A stretch of DNA of 64,000 nucleotides from Lentzea sp. NBRC 105346 (GTDB taxonomy: Bacteria > Actinomycetota > Actinomycetes > Mycobacteriales > Pseudonocardiaceae). Location: the NCBI RefSeq assembly GCF_030269605.1, contig NZ_BSTQ01000011.1:124001-188000 (forward strand). Reading direction: 5' to 3'. The notes beneath the pieces were generated by a model. The model ran no database searches, had not been told where the DNA came from, and worked only from the letters and a program-made list of their open reading frames with translations. Positions 49,554 through 57,462 of the stretch are shown in pieces; the first letter of the stretch is position 1, and each line of letters begins with the position of its first letter. Position numbers and translations under genes: made by a program.

Positions 49554-50837
49554 CTACGTCGGGGTCTGCTTCGGCGTCGGGTACAGGGTGAACGTCGTCG
49601 GCGTGGCCGTTGAGGGAGCCGGGGAACTGGTCGTCGACGCGGGCGTGTCGAGCGCCCGGAGCTGCGTCGTCGTGGTCGTGGTCGTCGACAACGACCGCTC
49701 GGTCGGCCCGGCGGAACCGGACTGCGAACGCGTCGGCGTGGACGTCGAGGTGACCACGGGCTGTGACAGCTGGGTCCGGGCCGGCTTCACCACCTGGGGT
49801 GGTCCGACCGGGTTCTGCACCGGCACGACGTGGTCGGCGACCTCCTCGTTGTGCCCGCTGCTGACCGTGCCGATCGGCGCCTGGCCGGTCGGCGACGAGC
49901 CGCTCGACGACGAGATCGCGAGCACGGCGTTCTGGTCGGGGTGCACGACCCCCGGACCGGCCGACCCGCTGAACGCGCTCGCCATCACGCCGAACAGGCC
50001 GATCGTGGCCACGCCCGCCGCGGCGAACGCGAGCTTCACGCGGCCGAGCACGATCGAGCCCTTCGCGACCAGCGCGGTGCCGACCCCGAGCGTCGCCGGC
50101 ACCACCAGCAGCTCGGCGTGCGACCGCAACGTCGCGCAGACGTCGTTCAGCTCGGCCTGCAGCGCGGTGCACGACGCGCACGACCGCAGGTGCTGGTCGA
50201 TCCGCCGCGCCTCGACGCCCTGGACGCCGCCGGCGGTGTACGTGCCGAGCTTCGCGCGCACGGACGCGCATGTCGAACGACCGGCGTCGTCGGCCAGGTG
50301 GGCCTGCAGGTACGCCGCGCGCAGGCCTTCGCGGGCCCGGCGGGCCAGCGCGGACATGGCATTCGGCGAAAGACCGAAGTGCGGCGCGACGGTCGCGGGC
50401 CGTTCACCCTCGACCTCGACGCGCCACAGCACCACGCGCCACCGTTCCGGCAGGCTGGTGAACGCACGGGTGATCAGGCTGTGCTCGGCGCGCCGCAACG
50501 CGTTGTCGGCCACCGGCTCCACGCGCCGCGAGAGCTCCTCGTCCTCGACCGGCACGTCCCGCCTGCGACCGCTCCACTCCCACGCCACGCGCCGCGCGAC
50601 CGTCAGCAGGTACGTGCGCACGTGGTCCGTGGGACCGCTACCACGGCGGATCGCCTGCAGCATCCGGAAGAACGACTCGGCGGTGAGGTCGTCCGCCTCG
50701 GCCGGCTCACGGACGTGGCGAAGCGAGAATCTGCGGACCGCGTCCGCGTGCCGGGAGAACAGCTCGCCGTATGCGGAGTCGTCGCCCTCGCGCACCCTGA
50801 CCAGCAGCTCCCGGTCGACCTCGTTCTCGTCGACCAT
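49554..50837 (-). CDS. ECF sigma factor fused to a C-terminal anti-sigma-like membrane domain
   Basis: A 427-residue fusion. Residues 8-90 are sigma region 2 (LLVRVREGDDSAYGELFSRH ... ADDLTAESFFRMLQAIRR), 115-180 region 4 (LTSLPERWRVVLWRVE, GLSPNAMSALARRAREGLRAAYLQ). Then a putative zinc anti-sigma motif H216-x3-C220-x2-C223, a transmembrane helix at about 268-289, and a Ser/Thr/Pro-rich external tail. The sigma and its inhibitor are thus one chain, so release would require proteolysis or conformational change; sigma-anti-sigma fusions of this shape are known in some actinobacterial ECF groups. ATG 50837, or GTG 50840. Confidence 0.88.
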   Translation of the reverse strand: MVDENEVDRELLVRVREGDDSAYGELFSRHADAVRRFSLRHVREPAEADDLTAESFFRMLQAIRRGSGPTDHVRTYLLTVARRVAWEWSGRRRDVPVEDEELSRRVEPVADNALRRAEHSLITRAFTSLPERWRVVLWRVEVEGERPATVAPHFGLSPNAMSALARRAREGLRAAYLQAHLADDAGRSTCASVRAKLGTYTAGGVQGVEARRIDQHLRSCASCTALQAELNDVCATLRSHAELLVVPATLGVGTALVAKGSIVLGRVKLAFAAAGVATIGLFGVMASAFSGSAGPGVVHPDQNAVLAISSSSGSSPTGQAPIGTVSSGHNEEVADHVVPVQNPVGPPQVVKPARTQLSQPVVTSTSTPTRSQSGSAGPTERSLSTTTTTTTQLRALDTPASTTSSPAPSTATPTTFTLYPTPKQTPT

Positions 50838-51011
50838 CACGCGCTTCAACTTGCCAGAACCCGGCTGACCTGCCCAGTCCGCGCACACACCTCGATAACC
50901 AAGACCATCCTTTCGTCGTGAGCTGATCAGCGGAACGCATCCGGTGACGAGACGATTACAGGTGGGCGTCAAGGGTGAGTTGAAGGCGTGCGCACGGGCT
51001 ATCTTCAGCCT

Positions 51012-51410
51012 GTGGTCGACTGGCGGGAACGGGCTCTGGCACTCGTGCCGGAGCTTCGTGGTGCCGCCGAACACGAGTCGTGGTCGTGCCATGTCTTCTT
51101 CTCCGAGCTCTACCAGCTGGTGATGGAAGCGCACCGCGCCGGCGACGACGACGTCCTGCGCCGCGCGTACGGGTTCGCGCACTGGTGCTTCCAGCAGTCG
51201 GAGCAGTTCCTGGAGAACGCCGCTCTGGTGAGCTTCTACGAGCACGTGTTCGACGACTGGGACCTGCGCGACGAGGTCGCCCCCTGGTTGCCGATCGACG
51301 TGCTGCCGAAGGTGCGGGCGCTGTGGGAGTGGCGCTGGCCTGCGGAGAGGTTGACCGAGGTAGATCGACTTCTGGCCGGACTGCAGCCCCCCGGTCGAGA
51401 CGCGGTTTGA
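51012..51410 (+). CDS. Conserved hypothetical protein (DUF7674-like)
   Basis: A 132-residue soluble, Trp- and acidic-rich helical protein: VVDWRERALALVPELRGAAEHE, FFSELYQLVMEAHRAGDDDVLRRAYGFAHWCFQQSEQ, NAALVSFYEHVFDDW. The pattern suggests the DUF7674 group, but I am not certain. GTG 51012 is used; GTG 50988 would add eight residues. It is divergent from the fused sigma gene and 37 bp upstream of tRNA-Gly. Function unknown. Confidence 0.65.
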   Translation: MVDWRERALALVPELRGAAEHESWSCHVFFSELYQLVMEAHRAGDDDVLRRAYGFAHWCFQQSEQFLENAALVSFYEHVFDDWDLRDEVAPWLPIDVLPKVRALWEWRWPAERLTEVDRLLAGLQPPGRDAV

Positions 51411-51447
51411 GGGTTGGTATAGTTCTCGGCGTACCGATGAGGTGCAC

Positions 51448-51520
51448 GCGGATGTAGCGCAGTTGGTAGCGCATCACCTTGCCAAGGTGAGGGTCGCGAG
51501 TTCGAGTCTCGTCATCCGCT
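51448..51520 (+). tRNA. tRNA-Gly (anticodon GCC)
   Basis: Complete cloverleaf of 73 bases. Acceptor stem GCGGATG/CATCCGC with discriminator T, D-loop AGTTGGTA, anticodon loop TTGCCAA with anticodon GCC inside the CACCT/AGGTG stem, and T-arm containing GTTCGAGTC. CCA is not encoded. A terminator follows 11 bases later. Confidence 0.96.
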
Positions 51521-51531
51521 CTCGAATGGAA

Positions 51532-51563
51532 GGCTCACGCTCACGGAGAGCGTGAGCCTTTTT
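51532..51563 (+). terminator. Terminator of tRNA-Gly
   Basis: An 11-bp perfect stem GGCTCACGCTC/GAGCGTGAGCC with loop ACGGA, followed directly by TTTTT (51559-51563); a classic intrinsic terminator. Confidence 0.93.
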
Positions 51564-51577
51564 CGTTCGCCATCACA

Positions 51578-51621
51578 TTGGGGGCCGAGCCCCCAAACCC
51601 CCGCCGGGGGCAAGCCCCCGG
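51578..51621. repeat. Paired G/C palindromes
   Basis: Two adjacent perfect 8-bp hairpins, TTGGGGGC-cga-GCCCCCAA (51578-51596) and CCGGGGGC-aa-GCCCCCGG (51604-51621), joined by ACCCCCG-type sequence that can pair alternatively. Compact GGGGGC/GCCCCC palindromes like this look like a repeated extragenic element. Confidence 0.65.
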
Positions 51622-51639
51622 ACCCCCAGAAGGCTCCTC

Positions 51640-51662
51640 AGCCCACAGCGTGGGCTTTTTTC
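51640..51662 (+). terminator. Second terminator after tRNA-Gly
   Basis: AGCCCAC/GTGGGCT (51640-51646, 51650-51656) with a 3-base loop and a run of T to 51662: a second intrinsic terminator before the osmC gene, guarding against read-through from the tRNA. Confidence 0.85.
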
Positions 51663-51729
51663 GTGCGTCCGGCCGAATCGTGCCAAGGTGGATCCGTCTG
51701 TTCGAGCTGAGCCGATAGGACTGGAGACC

Positions 51730-52155
51730 ATGGCCACCACCCGCAAGGCAACCACGCACTGGGAAGGCTCCCTCTTCGAAGGCCAGGGAGAGGTGACGCT
51801 GGAGTCGTCCGGCATCGGGACCTACGCCGTCAGCTGGCCCTCCCGCGCCGAACAGGCGAACGGCAAGACCAGCCCCGAGGAGCTGATCGCGGCCGCGCAC
51901 TCGTCGTGCTTCTCGATGGCGTTCTCCAACGGCCTGACCAAGGCGGGCACGCCGCCGCAGTCGCTGGACACCTCCGCCGAGGTGACGTTCGTGCCCGGCA
52001 CCGGCATCACCGGCATCCACCTGACCGTGCGCGGCGTCGTGCCCGGCATCGACAACACCGCGTTCGTCGAGGCCGCCGAGAACGCCAAGGAGAACTGCCC
52101 GGTCAGCCAGGCGCTCGCCGGCACGAAGATCACGCTGGACGCGGCGCTCGCCTGA
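51730..52155 (+). CDS. OsmC/Ohr family peroxiredoxin
   Basis: A 141-residue OsmC-type protein that reduces organic hydroperoxides with two cysteines: C60 in ELIAAAHSSCFSMAFS (nucleophile) and C123 in AKENCPVSQAL (resolving). The N-terminal ATTRKATTHWEGSLFEGQGEV is typical of the OsmC rather than Ohr branch. GGAG just upstream supports ATG 51730. It follows the tRNA terminators and stands alone. Confidence 0.93.
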   Translation: MATTRKATTHWEGSLFEGQGEVTLESSGIGTYAVSWPSRAEQANGKTSPEELIAAAHSSCFSMAFSNGLTKAGTPPQSLDTSAEVTFVPGTGITGIHLTVRGVVPGIDNTAFVEAAENAKENCPVSQALAGTKITLDAALA

Positions 52156-52247
52156 ACCAGCCATTCGGCGCACAGAATTCTGTCAACGTCAACGCGTAAA
52201 TTGGCGCCGACCCAAGTCGTCGGGGGCTGACGACAGGATTCGAAACG

Positions 52248-55049
52248 TTGATCATCCGGTTACTCGGGCCGGTCGAACTGACCGGCCCGCACGGAGTTGT
52301 ACCTCTCAAAGGCGCAGGACAACGCACGCTCGTCGCCCGGATGGCCGTCCGGCCGGGCGAAACCGTCCAGCGCACCGCGCTCGTCGACGCGCTCTGGTCG
52401 GACAACGCACCGGTCACGGCCACGAAGACGCTGCACAGCCTCCTTGCGCACCTGCGCAAGGAGCTGCGCGACGCCGGGCTCGACGAGGTGATCGCCACGC
52501 GCGACCCCGGCTACGCGCTGCACGTCCCGGTCGACAGCGTCGATGTGATCAAGTTCCAGACACTCGCCGCGGAAGGCCGCGCGCTGACCGAGCAGGATCC
52601 GTGCGGGGGCGCGGAGAAACTGCGGGACGCGCTCGCGTTGTGGACCGGCGACCCGCTCGCCGACTGCCGCCCCAGCGAGTGGGCGCGGCACGAGGCGACG
52701 CGGCTCGGCGAGCTACGGCTGGACGTGACCGAGGACCTGATGTTCGCGGACCTCACGCTGGCGCGGCACGCGGCCGTCGTCGGTGAGCTGGCCGCGCTCG
52801 TCGAACGACATCCGTTCCGCGAACGGCTCTGGGAGCTGTTCATGCTCGCGCTCTACCGGTGCGGGCGGCAGGCGGACGCGCTGGCCGCGTTCCAGCGGGC
52901 GCGCACGACCATGATCGAACAGCTCGGCATCGAGCCGGGTTCGGGACTGCGCGCGCTGGAAGCCGCCGTGCTGCGCAACGATCCCGCGCTGGACCCCGCG
53001 GGCGCGTCGGTGCGGATCACGCGGCAGGGCAACCTGCCCGCGGAGGTCACCGGCTTCGTCGACCGGCCGGAGACCGACGACGTGGCGAAGCTGCTGGCGG
53101 AGCACCGGATGGTGACGCTCACCGGCGTGGGCGGCGTCGGCAAGACCCGCCTCGCCGTGCACATCGCACGGCAGCTGCAGGCCCAGTTCGCCGACGGCGT
53201 GTGGGTGGTCGAGCTGGCCGCGTTGCGCGACCGGGCGCTGGTGCCGCACACGGTGGCGGAGACGCTGCGGATCGTCGACCAGACCGGACGTGGCCTGCTC
53301 GCGGTGCTCACCGAGCACCTGCGTGACCGGGAGACGTTGCTCGTGCTGGACAACTGCGAGCACGTCGTCGACCACAGCGCGATCCTCGCGGACACGTTGC
53401 TGCGCGCCGCTCCCGGACTGCGGATCATCGCGACCAGCCGCCGGCCCCTGCGCGTGTACGGCGAGCAGGTGCTGGCGGTGGCGCCGATGTCCGTGCCGCA
53501 TCCGGCGTCCACGCTGTTCGCGCAACGGGCGGACGCCGCCGTGCCCGGCAGGTTCCGGATCACCGCGGACAACGAGGTGGCGGTCGCGGACCTGTGCCGC
53601 CGGCTCGACGGGATCCCGCTCGCGATCGAGCTCGCGGCACTGCGCGTGCGCACCCTGTCCCCCGCGCAGCTGCTGTCCAGATTGGACGATCGGTTCAAGG
53701 TCCTCAACGAGGGCGGGCGCAACGCGTTGCCGCAGCACCAGACCCTGCTCGCGACCATGGACTGGAGCTACGACCTGTGCTCGCCGCGCGAACAACTGCT
53801 GTGGCACCGGGCGTCGGTGTTCGCGGGCGGCTTCGATCTGGAGGCCGCGGAGGCCGTCTGCTCGGACGGTCAGCTCGAGATGGACGTCGTCTTCGACGCC
53901 GTGGACGGTTTGGTGGACAAGTCCGTGCTGCTGCGCGAGGAACGCGACGGCGTGGCGCGCTACCGGCTGCTGGAGACCGTGCGCCAGTACGGCCAGGCGA
54001 AGCTGCGTGCCGAGGGTGACGAACGACAGCTGCGCCGACGACATCGCGACTGGTACCTCGACATCGCCGAGGAGGGCGAACGCGCCTGGTTCTCCGGAGA
54101 GCAGCCGGGGACGGTCGGCCGGATGACCGCCGAGCGCGGCAACCTCCGCGCGGCGCTGGAGTTCTCGCTGACCACACCGGGCGAGGCCGATCTGGGCCTG
54201 CGGCTCGCGGGAACGCTGTGGTTCTACTGGGTCGGCTGCGGCCGGCTCGCCGAGGGACGGCACTGGCTGAACTGGGCGCTGTCGCTGGACACCGAGCCGA
54301 GCGAGGCACGCTGCAAGGCGATGTGGGTCAGCGCGTACGTGGCGACGTTGCAGGGCAACACGTCCGCGGTGCCGAGCCTGGTGCGGCAATGCAACACCGA
54401 CGCCGCCCTCCTGGGTGACGAGCACTCCGTGGCCTACGCCCGGTACGTCATGGGTGCCGCGGCCGTCTTCGAGGACGACCTGGAGCAGGGCGCGGAGCTG
54501 TTGCAGCAGGCGTACCGGCGGCACGTGGAGCTCGGGCACCTGGACAGCAACGTGATCATGTCGCGGGTCGCGCTCGCGATGACCGTGGCGTTCCGGGGCC
54601 GGCTCGACGAGGCAGAGCAGCTGTGCGCGGACGCGCGGCGCGAGTGCGAGGAGTACGGCGAGCAGTGGGCGCTGGCGTACGCGTTGTACGTGCTCGCGTT
54701 CGTCGCGACCGCCCGCGGTGACGTCGAGGGCGCCCGGACCCTGGCGCTGGAGTCGTTGCGCATCAAGGAACGGTTCGACGACCTGCTGGGCATCGCGCTG
54801 GCCGTCGAACTGCTGGCGTTGCTCGCGGTCCTCACCGGCAAGGCCGACCTCGCTGCGCTGCTGCTGGGCGGCGCGGACCGGGTGTGGCGGTCGGTCGGTC
54901 TGCCGCTCTTCGGTTCGGCGAACTTCGCGTCGGCGCACGAGCAGTGCGTCGCGCTCGCCCGCCACGCCCTCGGCGACGGCTACGAGGCGGCGTTCGCGCG
55001 GGGCAGCGGCATGACGACCGCGCAGGTGGTAGCGCGTGCGCAGTCGTGA
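52248..55049 (+). CDS. SARP/AfsR-type regulator with BTAD, NB-ARC and TPR region
   Basis: A 933-residue STAND regulator. An OmpR-type winged helix (IIRLLGPVELTG ... RTLVARMAVRPGETVQRTALVDALW) is followed by a BTAD domain (residues about 95-245, LGIEPGSGLRALEAAVL), an NB-ARC ATPase with Walker A GVGGVGKT near 298 and ETLLVLDNCEHV Walker B, GLPLAIEL-type IPLAIELAALRVR, a winged-helix linker and C-terminal TPR-like helices. This is the AfsR/BTAD family; it usually activates a nearby gene or pathway in response to an unknown ligand. A TTG start at 52248 with AGGAT upstream is the only in-frame choice. Confidence 0.9.
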   Translation: MIIRLLGPVELTGPHGVVPLKGAGQRTLVARMAVRPGETVQRTALVDALWSDNAPVTATKTLHSLLAHLRKELRDAGLDEVIATRDPGYALHVPVDSVDVIKFQTLAAEGRALTEQDPCGGAEKLRDALALWTGDPLADCRPSEWARHEATRLGELRLDVTEDLMFADLTLARHAAVVGELAALVERHPFRERLWELFMLALYRCGRQADALAAFQRARTTMIEQLGIEPGSGLRALEAAVLRNDPALDPAGASVRITRQGNLPAEVTGFVDRPETDDVAKLLAEHRMVTLTGVGGVGKTRLAVHIARQLQAQFADGVWVVELAALRDRALVPHTVAETLRIVDQTGRGLLAVLTEHLRDRETLLVLDNCEHVVDHSAILADTLLRAAPGLRIIATSRRPLRVYGEQVLAVAPMSVPHPASTLFAQRADAAVPGRFRITADNEVAVADLCRRLDGIPLAIELAALRVRTLSPAQLLSRLDDRFKVLNEGGRNALPQHQTLLATMDWSYDLCSPREQLLWHRASVFAGGFDLEAAEAVCSDGQLEMDVVFDAVDGLVDKSVLLREERDGVARYRLLETVRQYGQAKLRAEGDERQLRRRHRDWYLDIAEEGERAWFSGEQPGTVGRMTAERGNLRAALEFSLTTPGEADLGLRLAGTLWFYWVGCGRLAEGRHWLNWALSLDTEPSEARCKAMWVSAYVATLQGNTSAVPSLVRQCNTDAALLGDEHSVAYARYVMGAAAVFEDDLEQGAELLQQAYRRHVELGHLDSNVIMSRVALAMTVAFRGRLDEAEQLCADARRECEEYGEQWALAYALYVLAFVATARGDVEGARTLALESLRIKERFDDLLGIALAVELLALLAVLTGKADLAALLLGGADRVWRSVGLPLFGSANFASAHEQCVALARHALGDGYEAAFARGSGMTTAQVVARAQS

Positions 55050-55089
55050 CGCAACCTGCGCGCAGCCACGCTGGGCGACGATGCGAACC

Positions 55090-55734
55090 ATGACAGCGAC
55101 GAGTGTGCGAATGCCCGACGCGGCGACGGTCGAGGAGGTGCTCAAGCTCGCGTCGAGGGCCCCTGCGCTCGACCTGGTGCCGCCGACCCGCTGGCGCATC
55201 GGTGTCGACCGGGTCGAGCTGATCACCACCAGGACCGACGACGCCGCGCTGATCGCATGCGGAGCGGCGCTGCACCACGTCCGGATCGGGTTCTCGGCGC
55301 TGGGTTGGTCGACCCGCGTGCACCGCAAGACCGAGGGCGACCGGCTCGCGACCGTGTTCCCGCGCTGGGACCTCGACCCGGCCATGTCTGATCCGATGGT
55401 GTCCGAGGTGGCCTCCGCGGCGGCGATCTCGATCCGCCGGGCCGATCCGCGGCCGTTCGCCGACCAGGAGGTGCCGGTCTCGGCGTTGACGTGGCTGCTG
55501 CAGGCCGCCCAGGCGGAGGAGGCGTCGCTGGTGCCGGTGTCGAAGGACCGCGGCGTGGTGATGTCGCTGGTGATGAAGGACCCGCTGCGCGCCGGTGAGG
55601 CGTTGAGCTCGGTACTGCTCGCCGCCACGGTGTGGGGCCTGGCCAGTCACGCCCGGATGGTGCACGGAAACGTGCTGGTCAGAGTGGGTTGGCCGGTACC
55701 GAACTCCGAACCTCTGCCGCATTCCGCGCGCTGA
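55090..55734 (+). CDS. Acg-like nitroreductase-family protein, shortened
   Basis: A 214-residue protein related to the Acg/Rv3131-type nitroreductase-like family: ASRAPALDLVPPTRWRIGVDRVELITTRT corresponds to the region that is APSxHNxQPWRW in complete members, followed by IACGAALHHVRIGFSALGW and VHRK. The HNxQPW flavin-binding signature is lost here and the protein is about 110 residues shorter, so it is probably not an active oxidoreductase. C-terminal half is GRADPRPFADQEVP-like. It lies 40 bp after the SARP regulator; ATG 55081 is an alternative start. Confidence 0.72.
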   Translation: MTATSVRMPDAATVEEVLKLASRAPALDLVPPTRWRIGVDRVELITTRTDDAALIACGAALHHVRIGFSALGWSTRVHRKTEGDRLATVFPRWDLDPAMSDPMVSEVASAAAISIRRADPRPFADQEVPVSALTWLLQAAQAEEASLVPVSKDRGVVMSLVMKDPLRAGEALSSVLLAATVWGLASHARMVHGNVLVRVGWPVPNSEPLPHSAR

Positions 55735-55762
55735 GCTTGCGTCCGTCGGGGACGATGTCCCT

Positions 55763-56164
55763 GTGGCAACGGACTTCGACCGGCAGCTCACGCTCGCGCA
55801 GCTCGCGGGCGACCGCTGGAGTAAGCCGGGGCCCGAGTCCACCTGGGTGTACCGCGAGCTGCACAAGCTCCGGCGCCGGCCGGTGCGCCAGCTGTGCCCG
55901 ATGGATCTCCGCGAGCTGGTCACGCACCACGTCGCGCTGGAGTTCACGGTGCCGCTCGCGCTCGAGGAGGTGGAGGAGGACCCGCTGGTGGAGGCGTACA
56001 TGTACAGCGGTGATCTGCTGGCCAGCATCCTGTACGTGGACCACTCCTTCTGGGAGGACCACGCGTGCCTGCGCGACCGCGTGTCGGCGGTACTCGACCA
56101 GCTGCGCGACCGGCCGTACCTGGAGGACGGCCTGATCGCCGCGGCGGAGTCGTTCCCCGGCTAA
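55763..56164 (+). CDS. Contact-dependent growth inhibition immunity-like protein (CdiI_2 type)
   Basis: A 133-residue protein. The pattern DRWSKPGPESTWVYRELHKLRRRPVRQLCPMDLRELVTHHVALEFTVPLALEEVEEDPLVEAYMYSGDLLASIL matches the contact-dependent growth inhibition immunity family (LR-P-L, DLR-L, VPLAL-L-DPL, GDLL). No toxin-tip gene lies beside it, so it is an orphan immunity protein or has another role. GTG 55763 opens the family N terminus. It is 28 bp after the Acg-like gene. Confidence 0.72.
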   Translation: MATDFDRQLTLAQLAGDRWSKPGPESTWVYRELHKLRRRPVRQLCPMDLRELVTHHVALEFTVPLALEEVEEDPLVEAYMYSGDLLASILYVDHSFWEDHACLRDRVSAVLDQLRDRPYLEDGLIAAAESFPG

Positions 56165-56209
56165 CCGCGCATTAGGCACTCCTTTACCGCTTGCTGCGGG
56201 AATTGGTGC

Positions 56210-56572
56210 ATGTCCACCAAGAAGATCCTCACCGCGGCCGCCCTCGTGCTGACCTCGGTCGCCACCACCCAGGTCATCACCGCGCCGACCGCCTCGGCGG
56301 AGACGTGCAAGGCGTCGTACTACACCGGCGGCGGCACCACCGCGTCCGGCGAACCGTTCAACCCCAACGCTCTCACCGCCGCGCACAAGACGTTGCGCTT
56401 CAACACACGCGTGAAGGTCACGAACCGCAACAACGGCAAGTCCGTCATCGTACGAATCAACGACCGCGGTCCGTACATCCGCGGCCGCTGCATCGACCTG
56501 ACACCACGGGGTTTCAAGGCTCTGGCACCGCTCTCGGCGGGTGTCATCCCGGTTACTGTGACTGTTGTTTGA
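56210..56572 (+). CDS. Secreted RlpA-like double-psi beta-barrel protein
   Basis: A 120-residue exported protein: signal peptide ending ASA (about residue 30) and a compact DPBB domain with CKASYYTGGGTTASGEPFNPNALTAAHKTLRFNTRVKVTN and RINDRGPYIRGRCIDLTPRGFKAL. The DRGP and D-L-T motifs are those of the RlpA/expansin fold, which binds or cleaves peptidoglycan. Lacking a SPOR domain, it is a minimal secreted form. Substrate inferred from the family. Confidence 0.88.
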   Translation: MSTKKILTAAALVLTSVATTQVITAPTASAETCKASYYTGGGTTASGEPFNPNALTAAHKTLRFNTRVKVTNRNNGKSVIVRINDRGPYIRGRCIDLTPRGFKALAPLSAGVIPVTVTVV

Positions 56573-56640
56573 TGAACAATTAATGCGATCCGCTTGACCC
56601 GATCGAGTGAACAAGATAGGCAATCCGGGTGCTCGGCGGA

Positions 56641-57009
56641 ATGAGCGGACCAGGGCGCCTCGGCATGGGTGCGCTCATCGGGGCTGCCCTGGCCGCGGTA
56701 CTCACCATCGTCGGTCCCCAGTCGCCGCTAGCAGGTGGCGCGGCGCCCGTCGACGTCACGATGTCCAAGCAGTCGCCCAAGATGACCGTCTCACTGGTCA
56801 ACACGCCGACGTCGCTGCCGTCGGACTCGAGCTCCAGCTCGGCGCCGTCGTCCACCACCACCACGAAGCCGTCGTCCTCGTCGGCGGCACCGACGACGAC
56901 CACCACAACGGTCGCCGTCACGACGCCGCCCAAGCCGACGACCACCAAGCCCCCGCCACCGCCGACGACCACCACGACGACGAGGCCGTGCGGGCTGATC
57001 TTCTGCTAG
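56641..57009 (+). CDS. Secreted Ser/Thr/Pro-rich low-complexity protein
   Basis: A 122-residue protein: one N-terminal hydrophobic segment (LGMGALIGAALAAVLTIVG) as signal peptide or anchor, then an extracellular tail of Ser/Thr/Pro with Thr runs (TTTTTTVAVTTPPKP) and a final RPCGLIFC with two cysteines. The tail resembles O-glycosylated linkers. It may be a small surface protein. ATG 56641 follows GGCGGA; GTG 56629 is possible. It overlaps the stop of the next, convergent, gene by four bases. Confidence 0.6.
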   Translation: MSGPGRLGMGALIGAALAAVLTIVGPQSPLAGGAAPVDVTMSKQSPKMTVSLVNTPTSLPSDSSSSSAPSSTTTTKPSSSSAAPTTTTTTVAVTTPPKPTTTKPPPPPTTTTTTRPCGLIFC

Positions 57010-57290
57010 CCGGTGACCTTGAACGGGTCGTGGTCGGTCAGGATCTTGTCGAGCCGTGCTCGGTCAACCCGGCTGGCGATGTAGCCGTCCTCCTGGCGGT
57101 CACGGATGACCTTCGCCAGGGTGAACGCCGAGGTGACGGTGTAGAGCATCGCGATCCCCAGGAACGCGCGCACCCACCCGTCCACCGGCAGGAAGAAGAC
57201 CCCGAAGGCCACGGAGGTCAGTGAGAGCCCGAAGGAGACGACCGCCTGGGCGTAGAAGGCCGGCGTCGTCGAAACCGATGGTGCAGTCAT
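57006..57290 (-). CDS. YiaA/YiaB two-helix domain membrane protein
   Basis: A 94-residue membrane protein with two hairpin pairs of hydrophobic residues: AFYAQAVVSFGLSLTSVAFGVFFLPVDGWVRAFLGIAMLYTVTSAFTLAKVIRDRQED is the YiaAB two-helix pattern. The C-terminal tail SRVDRARLDKILTDHDPFKV is cytoplasmic. ATG 57290 is preferred over GTG 57296. Role unknown. Confidence 0.85.
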   Translation of the reverse strand: MTAPSVSTTPAFYAQAVVSFGLSLTSVAFGVFFLPVDGWVRAFLGIAMLYTVTSAFTLAKVIRDRQEDGYIASRVDRARLDKILTDHDPFKVTG

Positions 57291-57342
57291 GTTCACGAGA
57301 GTCCTGGCTCACACCCCGGGACGTCATGAGTACTGCTACTCA

Positions 57343-57371
57343 AAAGGGCCCGCCTGGCAGGCGGGCCCTTT
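57343..57371 (-). terminator. Intrinsic terminator
   Basis: A 12-bp perfect stem AAAGGGCCCGCC/GGCGGGCCCTTT with loop TGGCA, upstream of the YiaA-like gene and just downstream of the remnant at 57378 on the minus strand. Confidence 0.88.
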
Positions 57372-57377
57372 CGCGTT

Positions 57378-57462
57378 CTAGGCCTTGCGGCGCCTGGTGA
57401 GGAGCAACGCCCCGGCGCCGGCGATCAGTGCCAGCACGCCGGCGACCCGATCACGATCCGTG
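57378..57462 (-). pseudogene. Possible remnant of a C-terminal membrane anchor
   Basis: Between the msrA stop and the terminator, one minus-strand frame reads VAGVLALIAGAGALLLTRRRKA then TAG at 57380-57378: a hydrophobic stretch followed by basic residues, like the C-terminal anchor of a cell-surface protein. No start codon or intact upstream frame exists, so I read it as a fragment of a decayed gene. Low confidence. Confidence 0.3.

Noticed and set aside
51578-51662. Attachment site or integrated element at tRNA-Gly
   Set aside because: No integrase, no second copy of the tRNA 3' end and ordinary genes on both sides; the palindromes and terminators explain the structure.
52713-55628. 971-codon minus-strand frame antisense to the SARP regulator
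   Set aside because: Low-complexity shadow of the BTAD/NB-ARC gene; no motif, no start context.
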